From Flavobacteriaceae bacterium Ga0077528 (GTDB lineage: Bacteria; Bacteroidota; Bacteroidia; Flavobacteriales; Flavobacteriaceae): a stretch of DNA of 64,000 bases. A model generated the notes under the pieces. The model saw only the letters and a list, made by a program, of their open reading frames with translations, searched no databases and had not been told where the DNA came from. Of this stretch, positions 36,750 to 47,730 are shown piece by piece (positions within the stretch are counted from its first letter, which is position 1; the number at the start of each line of letters is the position of its first letter). A program made the translations under genes and the position numbers. Location: assembly GCA_001464475.1 (NCBI GenBank), contig LNDX01000001.1:744001-808000 (forward strand), written 5' to 3'.

Positions 36750-39047
36750 ATGCACAAAGACAATAAACGTAGAGAAGCACTTTTATATCACGCTAAACCT
36801 ACTCCAGGTAAAATTAAGGTTGTTCCAACAAAAAAATATGCAACACAAAGAGATTTGTCTTTAGCCTATTCACCAGGTGTTGCTGAGCCTTGTTTAGAGA
36901 TTGCAAAAGACGTTAATAACGTTTATAAATATACATCCAAAGGTAATTTAGTTGCTGTTATTTCCAACGGAACTGCTGTTTTAGGATTAGGAGACATTGG
37001 ACCAGAAGCTTCAAAACCAGTAATGGAAGGAAAAGCATTATTGTTTAAAATCTTCGCAGACATAGATGTGTTTGATATTGAAGTGGATACTAAAAACATT
37101 GAAGAATTTATTGCTACTGTAAAAAATATTGCTCCAACTTTTGGCGGAATTAATCTAGAAGATATCAAAGCGCCAGAATCTTTCGAAATAGAAAGACGTT
37201 TGGTTGAGGAATTAAATATTCCTGTAATGCATGATGATCAACATGGAACCGCAATTATATCTTCTGCAGCATTATTAAATGCATTAGAATTAGCAGAAAA
37301 AGATATCGAAAAGGTTAAATTAGTTGTTTCTGGAGCTGGTTCAGCTGCATTAGCTTGTGCCAACTTATATGTTTTGTTAGGAATCCAACCTCAAAATATA
37401 ATTATGTTTGATAAAGATGGAGTTTTATCAAGTGACAGAACCGACTTGTCTGAATTACAAAAAAGATATTCTTTCGGTAAAAAAGGAACTACACTAGCAG
37501 AAGCATTGAATAATGCAGATGTTTTTTTAGGACTTTCAGCAGGAAATATTCTAACTCCAGAAATGCTATTGGGAATGGCAAAAGATCCTATTGTTTTTGC
37601 AATGGCAAATCCAACTCCCGAAATCGATTACAATCTTGCAATAGATACAAGGAAAGATATAATTATGGCAACTGGTCGTTCAGATCATCCTAATCAAGTA
37701 AATAATGTTTTAGGTTTCCCTTATATTTTTAGAGGCGCGCTAGATGTTAGAGCAACTAAGATTAACGAAGCTATGAAAATGGCAGCAGTTAGAGCTTTAG
37801 CAGCATTAGCAAAAGAAATGGTTCCTGAGCAAGTTAATATTGCTTATGGTGAAACTAGATTAAATTTTGGTAGAGATTATATAATTCCAAAACCATTTGA
37901 CCCAAGGTTGATTACTATGGTGGCTCCGGCTGTAGCAAAAGCCGCAATGGATAGTGGTGTAGCTTTAAATCCAATTACGGATTGGGAAAAATATGAAAGT
38001 GAATTGTTAGAACGAATGGGTTCTGATAATAAAATGGTTAGATTGCTTACCAACAGAGCTAAAACAGATCCAAAGAGAATTGTTTTTGCAGAAGCTGACC
38101 AACTGGATGTATTAAAAGCAGCCCAAATTGTTTATGAAGAAGGTATCGGACATCCAATTTTATTGGGAAGAAAAGAAGATATTTTAGAACTGAAAGAAGA
38201 AATTGGTTTTGATGCTGATGTACCAATTTTAGATCCTAAAACAAAAGAAGAAGATAAAAGAAGATTAGAATACGCCGAAATCTTTTGGAAAGAAAGAAGA
38301 AGAAAAGGAATATCACAACTCGATGCTCAAAAGTGGATGCGCGAGCGAAATTATTTTGCTGCAATGATGGTCAACCAAGGTGATGCTGATGCTATGGTTT
38401 CAGGATATTCAAGAAGTTATCCTTCAGTAGTAAAACCATTAATGCAATTAATAGGAAAAGCACCTGGAATATCTCTAATTGCTTCTACCAATATGATGAT
38501 GACTAATCGTGGACCTATGTTCTTGTCAGATACTGCAATTAACCCAAATCCATCTGCTGATGATTTAGCAAAAATTGCTTTAATGACAGCAAAAACCGTT
38601 AGAATGTTTGGTATTGAACCTGTAATTGCTATGGTTTCGTTCTCAAATTTTGGTTCGTCAAACTATGAAAGTGCTAATAAAGTTAGAGAAGCAGTAGCAT
38701 ATTTACATCACTATTACCCAGATTTGATTGTAGATGGTGAAATTCAAACTGATTTTGCATTAAATCCTGAAATGCTTCAAAAGAAATTTCCATTTTCTAA
38801 ATTGGCTGGAAAAAAAGTAAATACTTTGATTTTTCCTAATTTGGAAGCAGCAAATATTACGTACAAACTTCTTAAAGAATTATACAAAGTTGATTCTATT
38901 GGACCAATTGTAATGGGAATGGATAAGCCAGTTCATATCTTCCAATTGGGAGCAAGTGTTGAGGAAATGGTTAATATGGCAGCAGTTGCAGTTGTTGATG
39001 CACAAGAGAAAAATAAACGAATTAAGAATTTTGACGTAAAAAAATAG
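36750..39047 (+). CDS. maeB: NADP-dependent malic enzyme with C-terminal phosphotransacetylase-like domain
   Basis: This 765-residue fusion is typical of MaeB. Residues about 1-430 are the malic enzyme: Y-S-P-G-V-A near 35, D-D-Q-H-G-T-A near 160, the nucleotide fold V-V-S-G-A-G-S-A-A and F-A-M-A-N-P-x-P-E-I. Residues about 430-765 resemble phosphate acetyltransferase but in this family usually regulate (acetyl-CoA sensing) rather than catalyse. It makes pyruvate, CO2 and NADPH from malate. It is followed by ruvA after 66 bases. Confidence 0.95.
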   Translation: MHKDNKRREALLYHAKPTPGKIKVVPTKKYATQRDLSLAYSPGVAEPCLEIAKDVNNVYKYTSKGNLVAVISNGTAVLGLGDIGPEASKPVMEGKALLFKIFADIDVFDIEVDTKNIEEFIATVKNIAPTFGGINLEDIKAPESFEIERRLVEELNIPVMHDDQHGTAIISSAALLNALELAEKDIEKVKLVVSGAGSAALACANLYVLLGIQPQNIIMFDKDGVLSSDRTDLSELQKRYSFGKKGTTLAEALNNADVFLGLSAGNILTPEMLLGMAKDPIVFAMANPTPEIDYNLAIDTRKDIIMATGRSDHPNQVNNVLGFPYIFRGALDVRATKINEAMKMAAVRALAALAKEMVPEQVNIAYGETRLNFGRDYIIPKPFDPRLITMVAPAVAKAAMDSGVALNPITDWEKYESELLERMGSDNKMVRLLTNRAKTDPKRIVFAEADQLDVLKAAQIVYEEGIGHPILLGRKEDILELKEEIGFDADVPILDPKTKEEDKRRLEYAEIFWKERRRKGISQLDAQKWMRERNYFAAMMVNQGDADAMVSGYSRSYPSVVKPLMQLIGKAPGISLIASTNMMMTNRGPMFLSDTAINPNPSADDLAKIALMTAKTVRMFGIEPVIAMVSFSNFGSSNYESANKVREAVAYLHHYYPDLIVDGEIQTDFALNPEMLQKKFPFSKLAGKKVNTLIFPNLEAANITYKLLKELYKVDSIGPIVMGMDKPVHIFQLGASVEEMVNMAAVAVVDAQEKNKRIKNFDVKK

Positions 39048-39087
39048 CAGAAAATCGGCATTAGTTATGCCAATTAAACTTTTTTGT

Positions 39088-39095
39088 TATATTTG
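39088..39095 (+). promoter_or_regulatory. Putative -7 element (TATATTTG) of ruvA-sprA
   Basis: TATATTTG lies 18 bases before the ruvA ATG. A matching -33 TTTG was not found, so the call rests on the -7 element alone. Confidence 0.45.
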
Positions 39096-39113
39096 GAAAG
39101 CATAATAAAAACT

Positions 39114-39695
39114 ATGATAGCACATATTCAAGGAAAATTAGTTGAAAAAACACCAACAGAAGTTGTAATCGACTGCAATGGTGTAGGTTATCATATTAAT
39201 ATTTCACTACATACTTATTCCTTATTACCCAATGCCGATTTTGTAAAATTATTTACGCATTTGATGGTAAAGGAAGATTCCCATTCATTGTATGGATTTG
39301 TAGAAAAATCGGAGCGTGAAATATTTAAAATGTTACTTTCTGTTTCTGGTATTGGAGCAGGAATTGCAAGAACAATGCTTTCCTCATTAGAACCAAAACA
39401 AATTATTCAAGCATTAGCCAGCGGAGATGTTGCAACTATTCAGTCTATTAAAGGGATTGGAGGTAAAACAGCACAACGTGCCATCCTTGATTTGAAGGAT
39501 AAAGTGTTAAAAATTTACGATTTAGACGAAGTTTCTATGTCACAAAGCAATACAAATCGAGATGAAGCGTTATCTGCTTTGGAGGTTTTAGGTTTTGTTA
39601 GAAAAACTTCCGAAAAAATAGTAGATAAAGTGATAAGTCAAAATCCCGATGCTACCGTTGAAGTTATTATTAAACAAGCATTAAAAAATTTATAA
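39114..39695 (+). CDS. ruvA: Holliday junction DNA-binding protein RuvA
   Basis: The start at 39114 (MIAHIQGKLVEK) is the family's normal N-terminus. In-frame sequence back to 39084 is not. The product has about 193 residues: an OB fold (1-65, with the acidic-pin region), tandem HhH motifs (I-G-A-G-I-A and I-G-G-K-T-A-Q-R near 100-130) and a C-terminal domain that contacts RuvB. The sprA start follows directly after its stop, so ruvA and sprA are transcribed together. Confidence 0.94.
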   Translation: MIAHIQGKLVEKTPTEVVIDCNGVGYHINISLHTYSLLPNADFVKLFTHLMVKEDSHSLYGFVEKSEREIFKMLLSVSGIGAGIARTMLSSLEPKQIIQALASGDVATIQSIKGIGGKTAQRAILDLKDKVLKIYDLDEVSMSQSNTNRDEALSALEVLGFVRKTSEKIVDKVISQNPDATVEVIIKQALKNL

Positions 39696-42600
39696 TTGTT
39701 GAAAACATATTACCAAAAATATACTTCATTTATTTTTAAAACAGCGTGCTTTCTAAGTTTGCTGTTAACTGGGCAACTTTCTTTTGCTCAAGATGACGAA
39801 GTGAACGATTCAATAAAAGGATATAATACAGGAGCTATTAATCTGGCTAATCCTAAAAGTGTGGTTGAGGCATATACTTATGACCCAATAACTAATATGT
39901 ATGTTCTTACAAAAACTTTTGAAGGTTTTAATATCAATTATCCCATCATTCTTACTCCAAAAGAATATGAAAAATTGGTATTAAAAGAGTCTATGCATGA
40001 ATACTTCAAGAACAAATCTAAAGCCGTTGACGGTAAAGGAACTGAGGCAGATAAAAAGAATTTATTACCAAGATATTATGTGAATTCAAGTTTCTTCGAA
40101 ACCATTTTTGGAGGAAATACTATAGATGTAAAACCAACAGGTTCTGTCGAAGTAGATTTAGGTTTTAGACATACTAGACAAGACAACCCATCCTTTTCGC
40201 CAAGAAATAGAGCTACAACAACTTTCGATTTTGACCAAAGAATTAGTATGAGTTTGATGGGAAAAGTAGGTACAAGATTAAATGTAAATGCCAATTATGA
40301 TACCCAATCTACTTTTGCATTTCAAAATCTTATCAAATTAGAATACGCTCCAACAGAAGACGATATTATTCAAAAAATTGAAGTAGGTAACGTAAACATG
40401 CCTCTTAATAGTTCATTGATAAGAGGAGCACAAAGTTTATTTGGGGTAAAAGCACAATTACAATTTGGAAAGACTACAGTAACAGGAGTATTCTCTGAAC
40501 AAAAATCACAAACAAAAACCGTTACTTCTCAAGGTGGTGGAACTATCCAAAATTTTGAACTTTTTGCTCAAGAATATGATGCTGATAGACACTTTTTCCT
40601 GTCGCAATACTTCAAAAACAAATACGATTACTCTTTAAGAAATTATCCTCAAATTGATAGTCGAGTTCAAATTACACGTATTGAGGTTTGGTTAACAAAC
40701 AGACAAAACAGAGTTACTACAAACAATAATAATCTAAGAAATATTATTGCCTTACAAGATTTAGGTGAAGCTCCTTTAAATGAATCTGGAACTTTAAATC
40801 CAATTCCAGCTACAGAAATAGTGGCGATTAATCCGGCAGATAATCCTGGAAATAGCTTTTTCTTAGCACCTATTGATACTCCTTCTAAAAACTCAAATAA
40901 TAAATATGATCCTGCTTTAATAACTTTAGGTGGCGGTTTCTTAAATACAAACATTAGAGAAATTGTAACTTCTAATTCTGGGTTTAATAACTCGGTTGCT
41001 GTAAGTGAAGGAATTGATTATGCAAAATTAGAAAATGCAAGAAAACTTAGTCCAAACGAGTTTACTTATCACCCACAATTGGGATACATCTCTTTACAAC
41101 AGCGTTTAGCAAATGACGAAGTTCTTGCTGTAGCATATCAATATACTATTGGAGACCAAGTATACCAAGTAGGTGAATTTGGTAATGATGGAGTAGAAGC
41201 AACACAAGTAGACCCAAGTGGAGTTCCATCATCTCAAGCATTAATATTGAAAATGCTTAAAAGTAGTTTAACCACTGTTGAAAAACCAATTTGGGGATTG
41301 ATGATGAAAAACATCTATCAAATTCCAGGTGGTTTTCAATTGCAAAAAGAAGATTTTAAATTCAATATCTTATATACTGATCCATCTCCATTAAATTATA
41401 TTACACAGGCTAATTCTACTACACCACTTCCTGCTGGAGTTGAACAAACACCTTTATTAAAAGTTTTTGGAATTGACCAATTGAACTATAACAATGACCC
41501 ACAAAACGGAGGTGACGGATTCTTCGATTTTATTCCAGGATTGACTGTAGATCAACAAAATGGTAGATTGATTTTTACTTCTGTAGAACCTTTCGGTAAG
41601 TACTTATTTGAAAAGTTAAGAAGTGGAGCAGGTGAAGATTACAATGGTGATCCAACTTTAGTTTACAACGCCAATCAAGCGAAATACGTTTTTAGAACCT
41701 TATATAAAAGTACACAGGCAGCAGCTTTGCAAGACAGTGAAAAAAATAAATTCCAACTTAGAGGTAAATTCAAATCTTCCGGTGGTGATGGAATTCCAAT
41801 TGGTGCTTTCAATGTGCCTAAAGGTTCTGTAGTAGTTACAGCTGGTGGAAGAGTTCTTGTTGAAGGTGTTGATTATACTGTAAACTATCAAGCAGGTAGA
41901 GTACAAATTCTTGATCCGGCATTATCGGCTTCGAATACTCCAATTGAAGTTTCTGTAGAGAACAACTCTGTTTTTGGTCAACAAACAAGACGTTTTTTTG
42001 GTGTAAATGTAGAGCACAAATTTTCTGAAAAATTCATTTTAGGAGCTACGTTCTTAAAAATGACAGAAAGACCTTTTACTCAAAAATCTAACTACGGACA
42101 AGAATCGGTTAACAATTCTATTTACGGAATAAATACTGCTTATTCAACAGAAGTACCTTTCTTGACCAGATTGGTAAATAAACTTCCAAATATAGATACT
42201 GATGTTCCTTCTGTGGTTTCTTTTAGAGGTGAAGTAGCTTACTTGCAACCTAATTCTCCAAAAGCCGATCGTTTTGAAGGTGAAGCCACTATTTATGTTG
42301 ACGATTTTGAAGGTTCACAAACAACCATCGATTTAAAATCGCCTTTTTCTTGGTATTTATCTTCTACACCAGAAAAACCAACCACAGGAGTATTACCAAG
42401 TTATCCTGACTTTGGAGGAACTTCTAATGGTTTAGAATATGGGTTTAAAAGAGCAAAATTGGCTTGGTATACTATTGACCCAGTTTTCTACACCCAAAGA
42501 CCATCTGGAATTTCTGAAGATGATTTGTCATTAAATTCCACACGAAGAATTTTTAGTCAAGAGTTGTTTCCAAATACAGTTATAGCTCAGGGACAAACTC

Positions 42601-45600
42601 AAGTTGTAAATACTTTAGATTTAACGTATTTTCCAAATGAGCGTGGTCCATACAATTTTAATACGGCAACTGCACCAGATAACACTATACCAAATCCTCA
42701 AGATAATTTTGGTGGAATAGTTCGTGCGTTAAATTCAACCAATTTTGAACAATCTAATGTTGAGTACGTGCAATTTTGGATGTTAGATCCTTATTTTGAT
42801 CCAGGAAATCCTTCTGCTCAAACTCCAAGTACAAACATTGGTAAAGTGTATTTAAATCTTGGTGAAATATCAGAAGATGTTCTTAAAGACGGAAGAAAAT
42901 TTTATGAAAATGGAGTTGGTAATAATCAAATATTAGTAAATCCGCAACCGCTTTGGGGAGATGTTCCAGCTTCACAATCGTTAATCTATGCTTTCGATTC
43001 TGATCCGGGAAATAGAACGGCTCAAGATGTTGGTTTTAATGGATTGAACGATGCTCAAGAAGCAGCTAAGTTTCCAACGTTTTCTTCTTTTGCCGATCCA
43101 GCAGTTGATAATTTTACTTATTTCTTAAATACTACTGGAAATATTTTTGATCGTTATAAAAATTATAATGGAACAGAAGGCAATTCACCAATTGATGTAA
43201 CAGATACCAATCGTGGTTCTACAACGGTTCCAGATGTTGAAGACATCAACAGAGACAATACCATGAATACTATCAATGCTTATTATGAATATGGTATTGA
43301 TGTTAGGCCAGGAATGGCAGTAGGAAACACTAGATACGTTACCGATGTAAGAGAAACTACGGTAACATTATCAAATGGTGAAACCACTCAAGCAAGATGG
43401 ATTCAGTTCAAAGTACCAGTTTCGCAACCTGAAAATACAGTTGGAAGCATTTCAGATTTTCGTTCTATAAGATTTATGAGACTTTTTATGACAGGTTTTA
43501 CAAGTCAAATTACGTTGCGTTTTGGAACTTTAGATTTAGTGCGTGGTGAATGGAGAAGATTTGAAAACACCTTAGATCCAACAGATACAGATACTTCTGA
43601 TGATGGTACCGATTTTGATTCTCAAGCGGTAAATATTCAAGAAAACGGTGATAGACTACCTATTCGTTATGTAACACCTCCAGGGGTTCAATTAGAAGAG
43701 CTGTTTTTAAATAATACCTTAATCCCACAAAACGAGCAATCGTTAGCATTGAGAGTAGATGGAGATGGTTTAGAGCCAGGAGATTCTAGAGCAGTGTTTA
43801 AAAACGTAAGCGTAGATATGCGTCAGTTTAAAAAACTGAAAATGTTTGTGCACGCAGAAGCACCAGCCGATGATGTTCCTTCATTGGAAGATGATGAAAT
43901 GGTTGCCTTCATTCGTTTTGGTAATGACTTTACAGAAAACTTTTATCAAGTTGAGATTCCATTAAAGAAAACTCAATTTGGAGATAATTCACCAGAAGGT
44001 GTTTGGCCAGAATCTAATAGAATAGATATTTCTACAGAATTACTAACCAAGCTGAAAATCTTAGCTTTAAATTATGTTTACACACCAGGCGAAATTTTTT
44101 ATAGAAATGAAGATGATCCAGACATGAATCCTTCAGCTTTTGGTAAAGTAAATAAATTAAGATTAGGTATTCGAGGAAATCCTAATTTTGGATTAGTAAG
44201 AACATTAATGGTTGGGGTAAAAAACCAAACAGATGATTTAAATACACCGCAACATCCGTTAAATCCTAGACGTATTAAAGGTGAAGTATGGTTTAATGAA
44301 CTTCGTCTTGCCGAAATGGACAACAAAGGTGGTATGGCAGCAGTTGCGAGTTTAGATGGTAATCTTGCTGATTTTGCTAACGTTTCTGCTACTGGTAGAT
44401 TAAGTACCATAGGTTTTGGAACTTTAGAGCAAGGACCAAACGAAAGAAGTCGTGAAGACATCCTACAATATAACGTAGTGACCAACATGAGTTTAGGAAA
44501 ACTTTTACCAAAAAAATGGGGAATAAATCTTCCGTTTAATTATGCTGTTGGTGAAGAGTTTATTACGCCTAAATACGATCCTTTCAATCAAGATATCGAA
44601 TTGCAACAATTAATTGATGTAACGGCTGATGAAGCAGAAAAACGAAATATTAGAAATAGAGCAATTGATTATACTAAGAGAAAAAGTATCAACTTTATTG
44701 GTGTGAAAAAAGAACGTGGCGAAAAACAAAAACCACATTTCTATGATCCAGAAAACTTGACACTTTCTTATTCATACAATCAAGTAGATAGACATAATTT
44801 TGAATTAGAAAATTTCACAGATCAACAAGTAAACACTACTGCTGATTATACATTTGCATTCCAATCTAAACCAATTGAACCTTTCAAAAAAGTGAAAACG
44901 TTCAAGAAAAGTAGCTATTGGAAATTATTGAGCGATTTTAATTTCAATTATTTACCTGCAAATATCTCTTTCAGTTCTAATATCATTCGTCAATTTAATA
45001 GACAACAATTTAGATTAGTTGATGTAGAAGGTCTTGGTTTGGATGCTTTATACCAAAGAAATTTCTTGTTCAATTATCAATATGGATTTAATTATAACTT
45101 AACTAAATCATTGAAACTTAATTTTAATGCTACTTCCAATAATATAGTTAGAAATTACATGGACGAAAACAATAATCCAGATAACTCCTACACAATTTGG
45201 ACAGATTATTGGAATATTGGTTCACCAAACCAACACAACCAACAGTTAACAGTAAACTACGAATTGCCATTAAACAAAATTCCATTCTTGAGTTTTGTGA
45301 AATCTAGTTATACTTATACAGGTAATTTTAGTTGGCAACGTTCTTCATTGGCATTCTCATCTGTTATTTCTAACGGAATTGAGTACAGTTTAGGTAACAC
45401 AATTCAAAATGCAGGTTCTCATAAATTGAATACCCAATTCAATATGGAAACTTTTTACAAGTATTTAGGATTGAATAAAACCAAAAAGCAAACCAAAACG
45501 ACACAAGTTGGTCCACCAAAACCTGGTCAAAAAGTAACTAGTCAAGCAACTACTCCAGCTAAAGATAGAAACATTTTTGTAGATGGTTTAGTTGGTGTTT

Positions 45601-46916
45601 TAACAAGTGTGAAAAACATTCAAATCAATTACACCGAAAATCAAGGAACTGCTTTGCCAGGATTCCTGCCTAGTATTGGTTTCTTTGGAACGGCTAAACC
45701 TTCTTTAGGATTTGCTTTTGGTTCGCAAGATGATATTCGTTTTGAAGCTGCTAAAAATGGTTGGTTAACATCTTATCCAGAATTCAATTTAAATTATACT
45801 CAAATTCTAACTAGAACACTAGATTATACGGCTAATATTGATTTATTTCCAGATTTCAAAATCGACTTGAGTGGAAATAGAACGTATGCTAATAATTTCT
45901 CAGAACAGTACGACGTTTCTCCGGATGGAAATTACAATTCAAGATCGCCATACAGTACAGGAAATTTTGCAATTTCAACAGTTTTGATTAAAACCGCATT
46001 TAAGAATAGTGACGAGTTTGGTTCAGAAGCTTTTGATGATTTTAGAGAAAATCGTTTAAAAATAGCAAACAGATTGGCCTCAATTTATTACGGAGGCGCA
46101 CCTTATGCAGTCGATGCTGAAGGATATCCTGCTGGTTTTGGCAAAAATAGTCAATCGGTTTTATTGCCAGCATTCTTAGCTGCCTACACAGGTGCTGGAG
46201 CTTCAGATGTTTCCTTAGGAATCTTGAGAAATTTCCCAATTCCTAACTGGAATGTAAAATATAATGGATTAATGCGTTATAAATACTTTAAAGATAAATT
46301 CAAACGTTTCTCTTTACAACATAATTATAAAGCATCTTACACAATAAATTCATTCCGATCTAATCTAGATTACCAAGAAGGTGTAAATCCACTAAACGGG
46401 AATTTATATGAAAGAACTCTTGTTGGAAATGTGAATTTAGTAGAACAATTTAATCCTTTAATTCGTTTAGATTTAGAAACTAAAAGTTCGTTCAAGTTTC
46501 TGGCTGAAATGAAAAAAGACAGAGCGTTATCATTAAGTTTCGATAATAATCTATTAACAGAAGTAAAAGGAATTGAATATGTAATTGGAACTGGTTATCG
46601 TTTTAAAGATGTAATTTTTTCAACTAAATTAGCTGATGATCCTTCTGGGGTTATAAAAAGCGATATCAATTTGAAAATAGATTTCTCTTACAGAAACAAT
46701 AAAACCATTGTACGTTATTTAGATTATAACAACAATCAATTAGGTGGAGGACAAAACATTTGGTCTGCAAGATTAACTGCCGATTATTCGTTTAGTAAAA
46801 ACCTAACTGCGATTTTCTATTACGATCATTCGTTCTCTCAAGCAGTAATTTCAACATCATTCCCATTGACAAATATTAGAGGTGGATTCACTTTAAGATA
46901 TAACTTTGGAAATTAA
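39696..46916 (+). CDS. sprA: Type IX secretion translocon / gliding motility protein SprA
   Basis: The 2406-residue protein has a signal peptide (C-F-L-S-L-L-L-T-G to F-A-Q) and very many amphipathic strands, as known for SprA. SprA forms a giant single-chain outer-membrane barrel through which T9SS substrates leave the cell. The start is a TTG: either 39696, directly abutting the ruvA stop, or the next TTG at 39699. The final residues (G-G-F-T-L-R-Y-N-F-G-N) look like a terminal barrel strand. No frameshift or stop interrupts the full-length frame. It sits near remB, which in F. johnsoniae is also a few genes from sprA. Confidence 0.95.
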   Translation: MLKTYYQKYTSFIFKTACFLSLLLTGQLSFAQDDEVNDSIKGYNTGAINLANPKSVVEAYTYDPITNMYVLTKTFEGFNINYPIILTPKEYEKLVLKESMHEYFKNKSKAVDGKGTEADKKNLLPRYYVNSSFFETIFGGNTIDVKPTGSVEVDLGFRHTRQDNPSFSPRNRATTTFDFDQRISMSLMGKVGTRLNVNANYDTQSTFAFQNLIKLEYAPTEDDIIQKIEVGNVNMPLNSSLIRGAQSLFGVKAQLQFGKTTVTGVFSEQKSQTKTVTSQGGGTIQNFELFAQEYDADRHFFLSQYFKNKYDYSLRNYPQIDSRVQITRIEVWLTNRQNRVTTNNNNLRNIIALQDLGEAPLNESGTLNPIPATEIVAINPADNPGNSFFLAPIDTPSKNSNNKYDPALITLGGGFLNTNIREIVTSNSGFNNSVAVSEGIDYAKLENARKLSPNEFTYHPQLGYISLQQRLANDEVLAVAYQYTIGDQVYQVGEFGNDGVEATQVDPSGVPSSQALILKMLKSSLTTVEKPIWGLMMKNIYQIPGGFQLQKEDFKFNILYTDPSPLNYITQANSTTPLPAGVEQTPLLKVFGIDQLNYNNDPQNGGDGFFDFIPGLTVDQQNGRLIFTSVEPFGKYLFEKLRSGAGEDYNGDPTLVYNANQAKYVFRTLYKSTQAAALQDSEKNKFQLRGKFKSSGGDGIPIGAFNVPKGSVVVTAGGRVLVEGVDYTVNYQAGRVQILDPALSASNTPIEVSVENNSVFGQQTRRFFGVNVEHKFSEKFILGATFLKMTERPFTQKSNYGQESVNNSIYGINTAYSTEVPFLTRLVNKLPNIDTDVPSVVSFRGEVAYLQPNSPKADRFEGEATIYVDDFEGSQTTIDLKSPFSWYLSSTPEKPTTGVLPSYPDFGGTSNGLEYGFKRAKLAWYTIDPVFYTQRPSGISEDDLSLNSTRRIFSQELFPNTVIAQGQTQVVNTLDLTYFPNERGPYNFNTATAPDNTIPNPQDNFGGIVRALNSTNFEQSNVEYVQFWMLDPYFDPGNPSAQTPSTNIGKVYLNLGEISEDVLKDGRKFYENGVGNNQILVNPQPLWGDVPASQSLIYAFDSDPGNRTAQDVGFNGLNDAQEAAKFPTFSSFADPAVDNFTYFLNTTGNIFDRYKNYNGTEGNSPIDVTDTNRGSTTVPDVEDINRDNTMNTINAYYEYGIDVRPGMAVGNTRYVTDVRETTVTLSNGETTQARWIQFKVPVSQPENTVGSISDFRSIRFMRLFMTGFTSQITLRFGTLDLVRGEWRRFENTLDPTDTDTSDDGTDFDSQAVNIQENGDRLPIRYVTPPGVQLEELFLNNTLIPQNEQSLALRVDGDGLEPGDSRAVFKNVSVDMRQFKKLKMFVHAEAPADDVPSLEDDEMVAFIRFGNDFTENFYQVEIPLKKTQFGDNSPEGVWPESNRIDISTELLTKLKILALNYVYTPGEIFYRNEDDPDMNPSAFGKVNKLRLGIRGNPNFGLVRTLMVGVKNQTDDLNTPQHPLNPRRIKGEVWFNELRLAEMDNKGGMAAVASLDGNLADFANVSATGRLSTIGFGTLEQGPNERSREDILQYNVVTNMSLGKLLPKKWGINLPFNYAVGEEFITPKYDPFNQDIELQQLIDVTADEAEKRNIRNRAIDYTKRKSINFIGVKKERGEKQKPHFYDPENLTLSYSYNQVDRHNFELENFTDQQVNTTADYTFAFQSKPIEPFKKVKTFKKSSYWKLLSDFNFNYLPANISFSSNIIRQFNRQQFRLVDVEGLGLDALYQRNFLFNYQYGFNYNLTKSLKLNFNATSNNIVRNYMDENNNPDNSYTIWTDYWNIGSPNQHNQQLTVNYELPLNKIPFLSFVKSSYTYTGNFSWQRSSLAFSSVISNGIEYSLGNTIQNAGSHKLNTQFNMETFYKYLGLNKTKKQTKTTQVGPPKPGQKVTSQATTPAKDRNIFVDGLVGVLTSVKNIQINYTENQGTALPGFLPSIGFFGTAKPSLGFAFGSQDDIRFEAAKNGWLTSYPEFNLNYTQILTRTLDYTANIDLFPDFKIDLSGNRTYANNFSEQYDVSPDGNYNSRSPYSTGNFAISTVLIKTAFKNSDEFGSEAFDDFRENRLKIANRLASIYYGGAPYAVDAEGYPAGFGKNSQSVLLPAFLAAYTGAGASDVSLGILRNFPIPNWNVKYNGLMRYKYFKDKFKRFSLQHNYKASYTINSFRSNLDYQEGVNPLNGNLYERTLVGNVNLVEQFNPLIRLDLETKSSFKFLAEMKKDRALSLSFDNNLLTEVKGIEYVIGTGYRFKDVIFSTKLADDPSGVIKSDINLKIDFSYRNNKTIVRYLDYNNNQLGGGQNIWSARLTADYSFSKNLTAIFYYDHSFSQAVISTSFPLTNIRGGFTLRYNFGN

Positions 46917-46994
46917 TTGAAATAGTGATAAAAATCATTTTAAAAATTTAAGAATAAACAATACATTTGACCTGAATTTAAACTTACAAACAAA

Positions 46995-47375
46995 ATGAGC
47001 ATACCAACTAATTTAAAATACACAAAAGACCACGAATGGGTTTCTATGGATGGTGATGTAGCAACTATCGGAATTACACATTTCGCTCAAAGCGAATTGG
47101 GTGATATCGTTTATGTTGAAGTTGAAACACTAGACCAAACTCTTGAAAGAGATGAGGTTTTTGGAACTGTTGAAGCTGTAAAAACAGTTTCTGATTTATT
47201 TTTACCAATGTCTGGTGAAATTATCGAATTCAACGAAGACCTTGAACGCAATCCAGAAACTGTAAATTCAGATCCTTATGGAGCAGGATGGATGGTGAAA
47301 GTAAAAGTATCTGATGTTTCTCAATGGGACGAATTATTAGATAGCGAAGCTTACGCAAGTTTGATAGGTGCATAA
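46995..47375 (+). CDS. gcvH: Glycine cleavage system H protein
   Basis: The 126-residue protein has the H-protein fold. The lipoyl-lysine is in G-T-V-E-A-V-K-T-V near residue 63, preceded by D-H-E-W-V and followed by L-P-M-S-G-E-I-I-E-F-N. It carries the aminomethyl group between P and T proteins. No other gcv gene is nearby. Its last eight bases (GTGCATAA) contain the GTG start of the VanZ-like gene, so translation of the two is coupled. Confidence 0.95.
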   Translation: MSIPTNLKYTKDHEWVSMDGDVATIGITHFAQSELGDIVYVEVETLDQTLERDEVFGTVEAVKTVSDLFLPMSGEIIEFNEDLERNPETVNSDPYGAGWMVKVKVSDVSQWDELLDSEAYASLIGA

Positions 47376-47730
47376 TAAAAAAATATTTTTCCTACTAGCC
47401 ATTCTTTGGACACTTGTTGTTACATATTTGAGTTTGGCTACATTTGACGATGTTAGTAGTGATATAGAAGTTCCATATAAAGACAAACTCGCGCATTTTA
47501 CATTCTATATGATGTTTGTAGTTTTGTGGGCGTTGTTTTTTAAACAAAGTAAATACAATTATAAAATTTTATTTGCTGCTATCGGCTACGGAATAGTAAT
47601 GGAAATTTGCCAACAGCTATTCACAACAACAAGAAGCGCAGATGTTTTTGATGTTATTGCCAATACAGTAGGAGCAATAGTAGGATTACTTATAATTACT
47701 AAGATATTTAACAACAAAACCACTCATTGA
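47368..47730 (+). CDS. VanZ-like small membrane protein
   Basis: This 120-residue protein has four predicted helices and the VanZ-family pattern: D-K-L-A-H-F-T-F-Y after helix 1 and a G-I-V-M-E-I-C-Q-Q segment, then S-A-D-V-F-D-V-I-A-N-T-V-G-A-I-V-G. The GTG start lies inside the end of gcvH. The function in Bacteroidota is unknown, and family membership does not imply teicoplanin resistance. The terminator hairpin overlaps its stop codon. Confidence 0.85.
   Translation: MHNKKIFFLLAILWTLVVTYLSLATFDDVSSDIEVPYKDKLAHFTFYMMFVVLWALFFKQSKYNYKILFAAIGYGIVMEICQQLFTTTRSADVFDVIANTVGAIVGLLIITKIFNNKTTH

Noticed and set aside
39057..39071. Inverted repeat GGCAT-TAGTT-ATGCC after maeB
   Set aside because: The stem has only five pairs and no immediate T run, so I do not call it a terminator.
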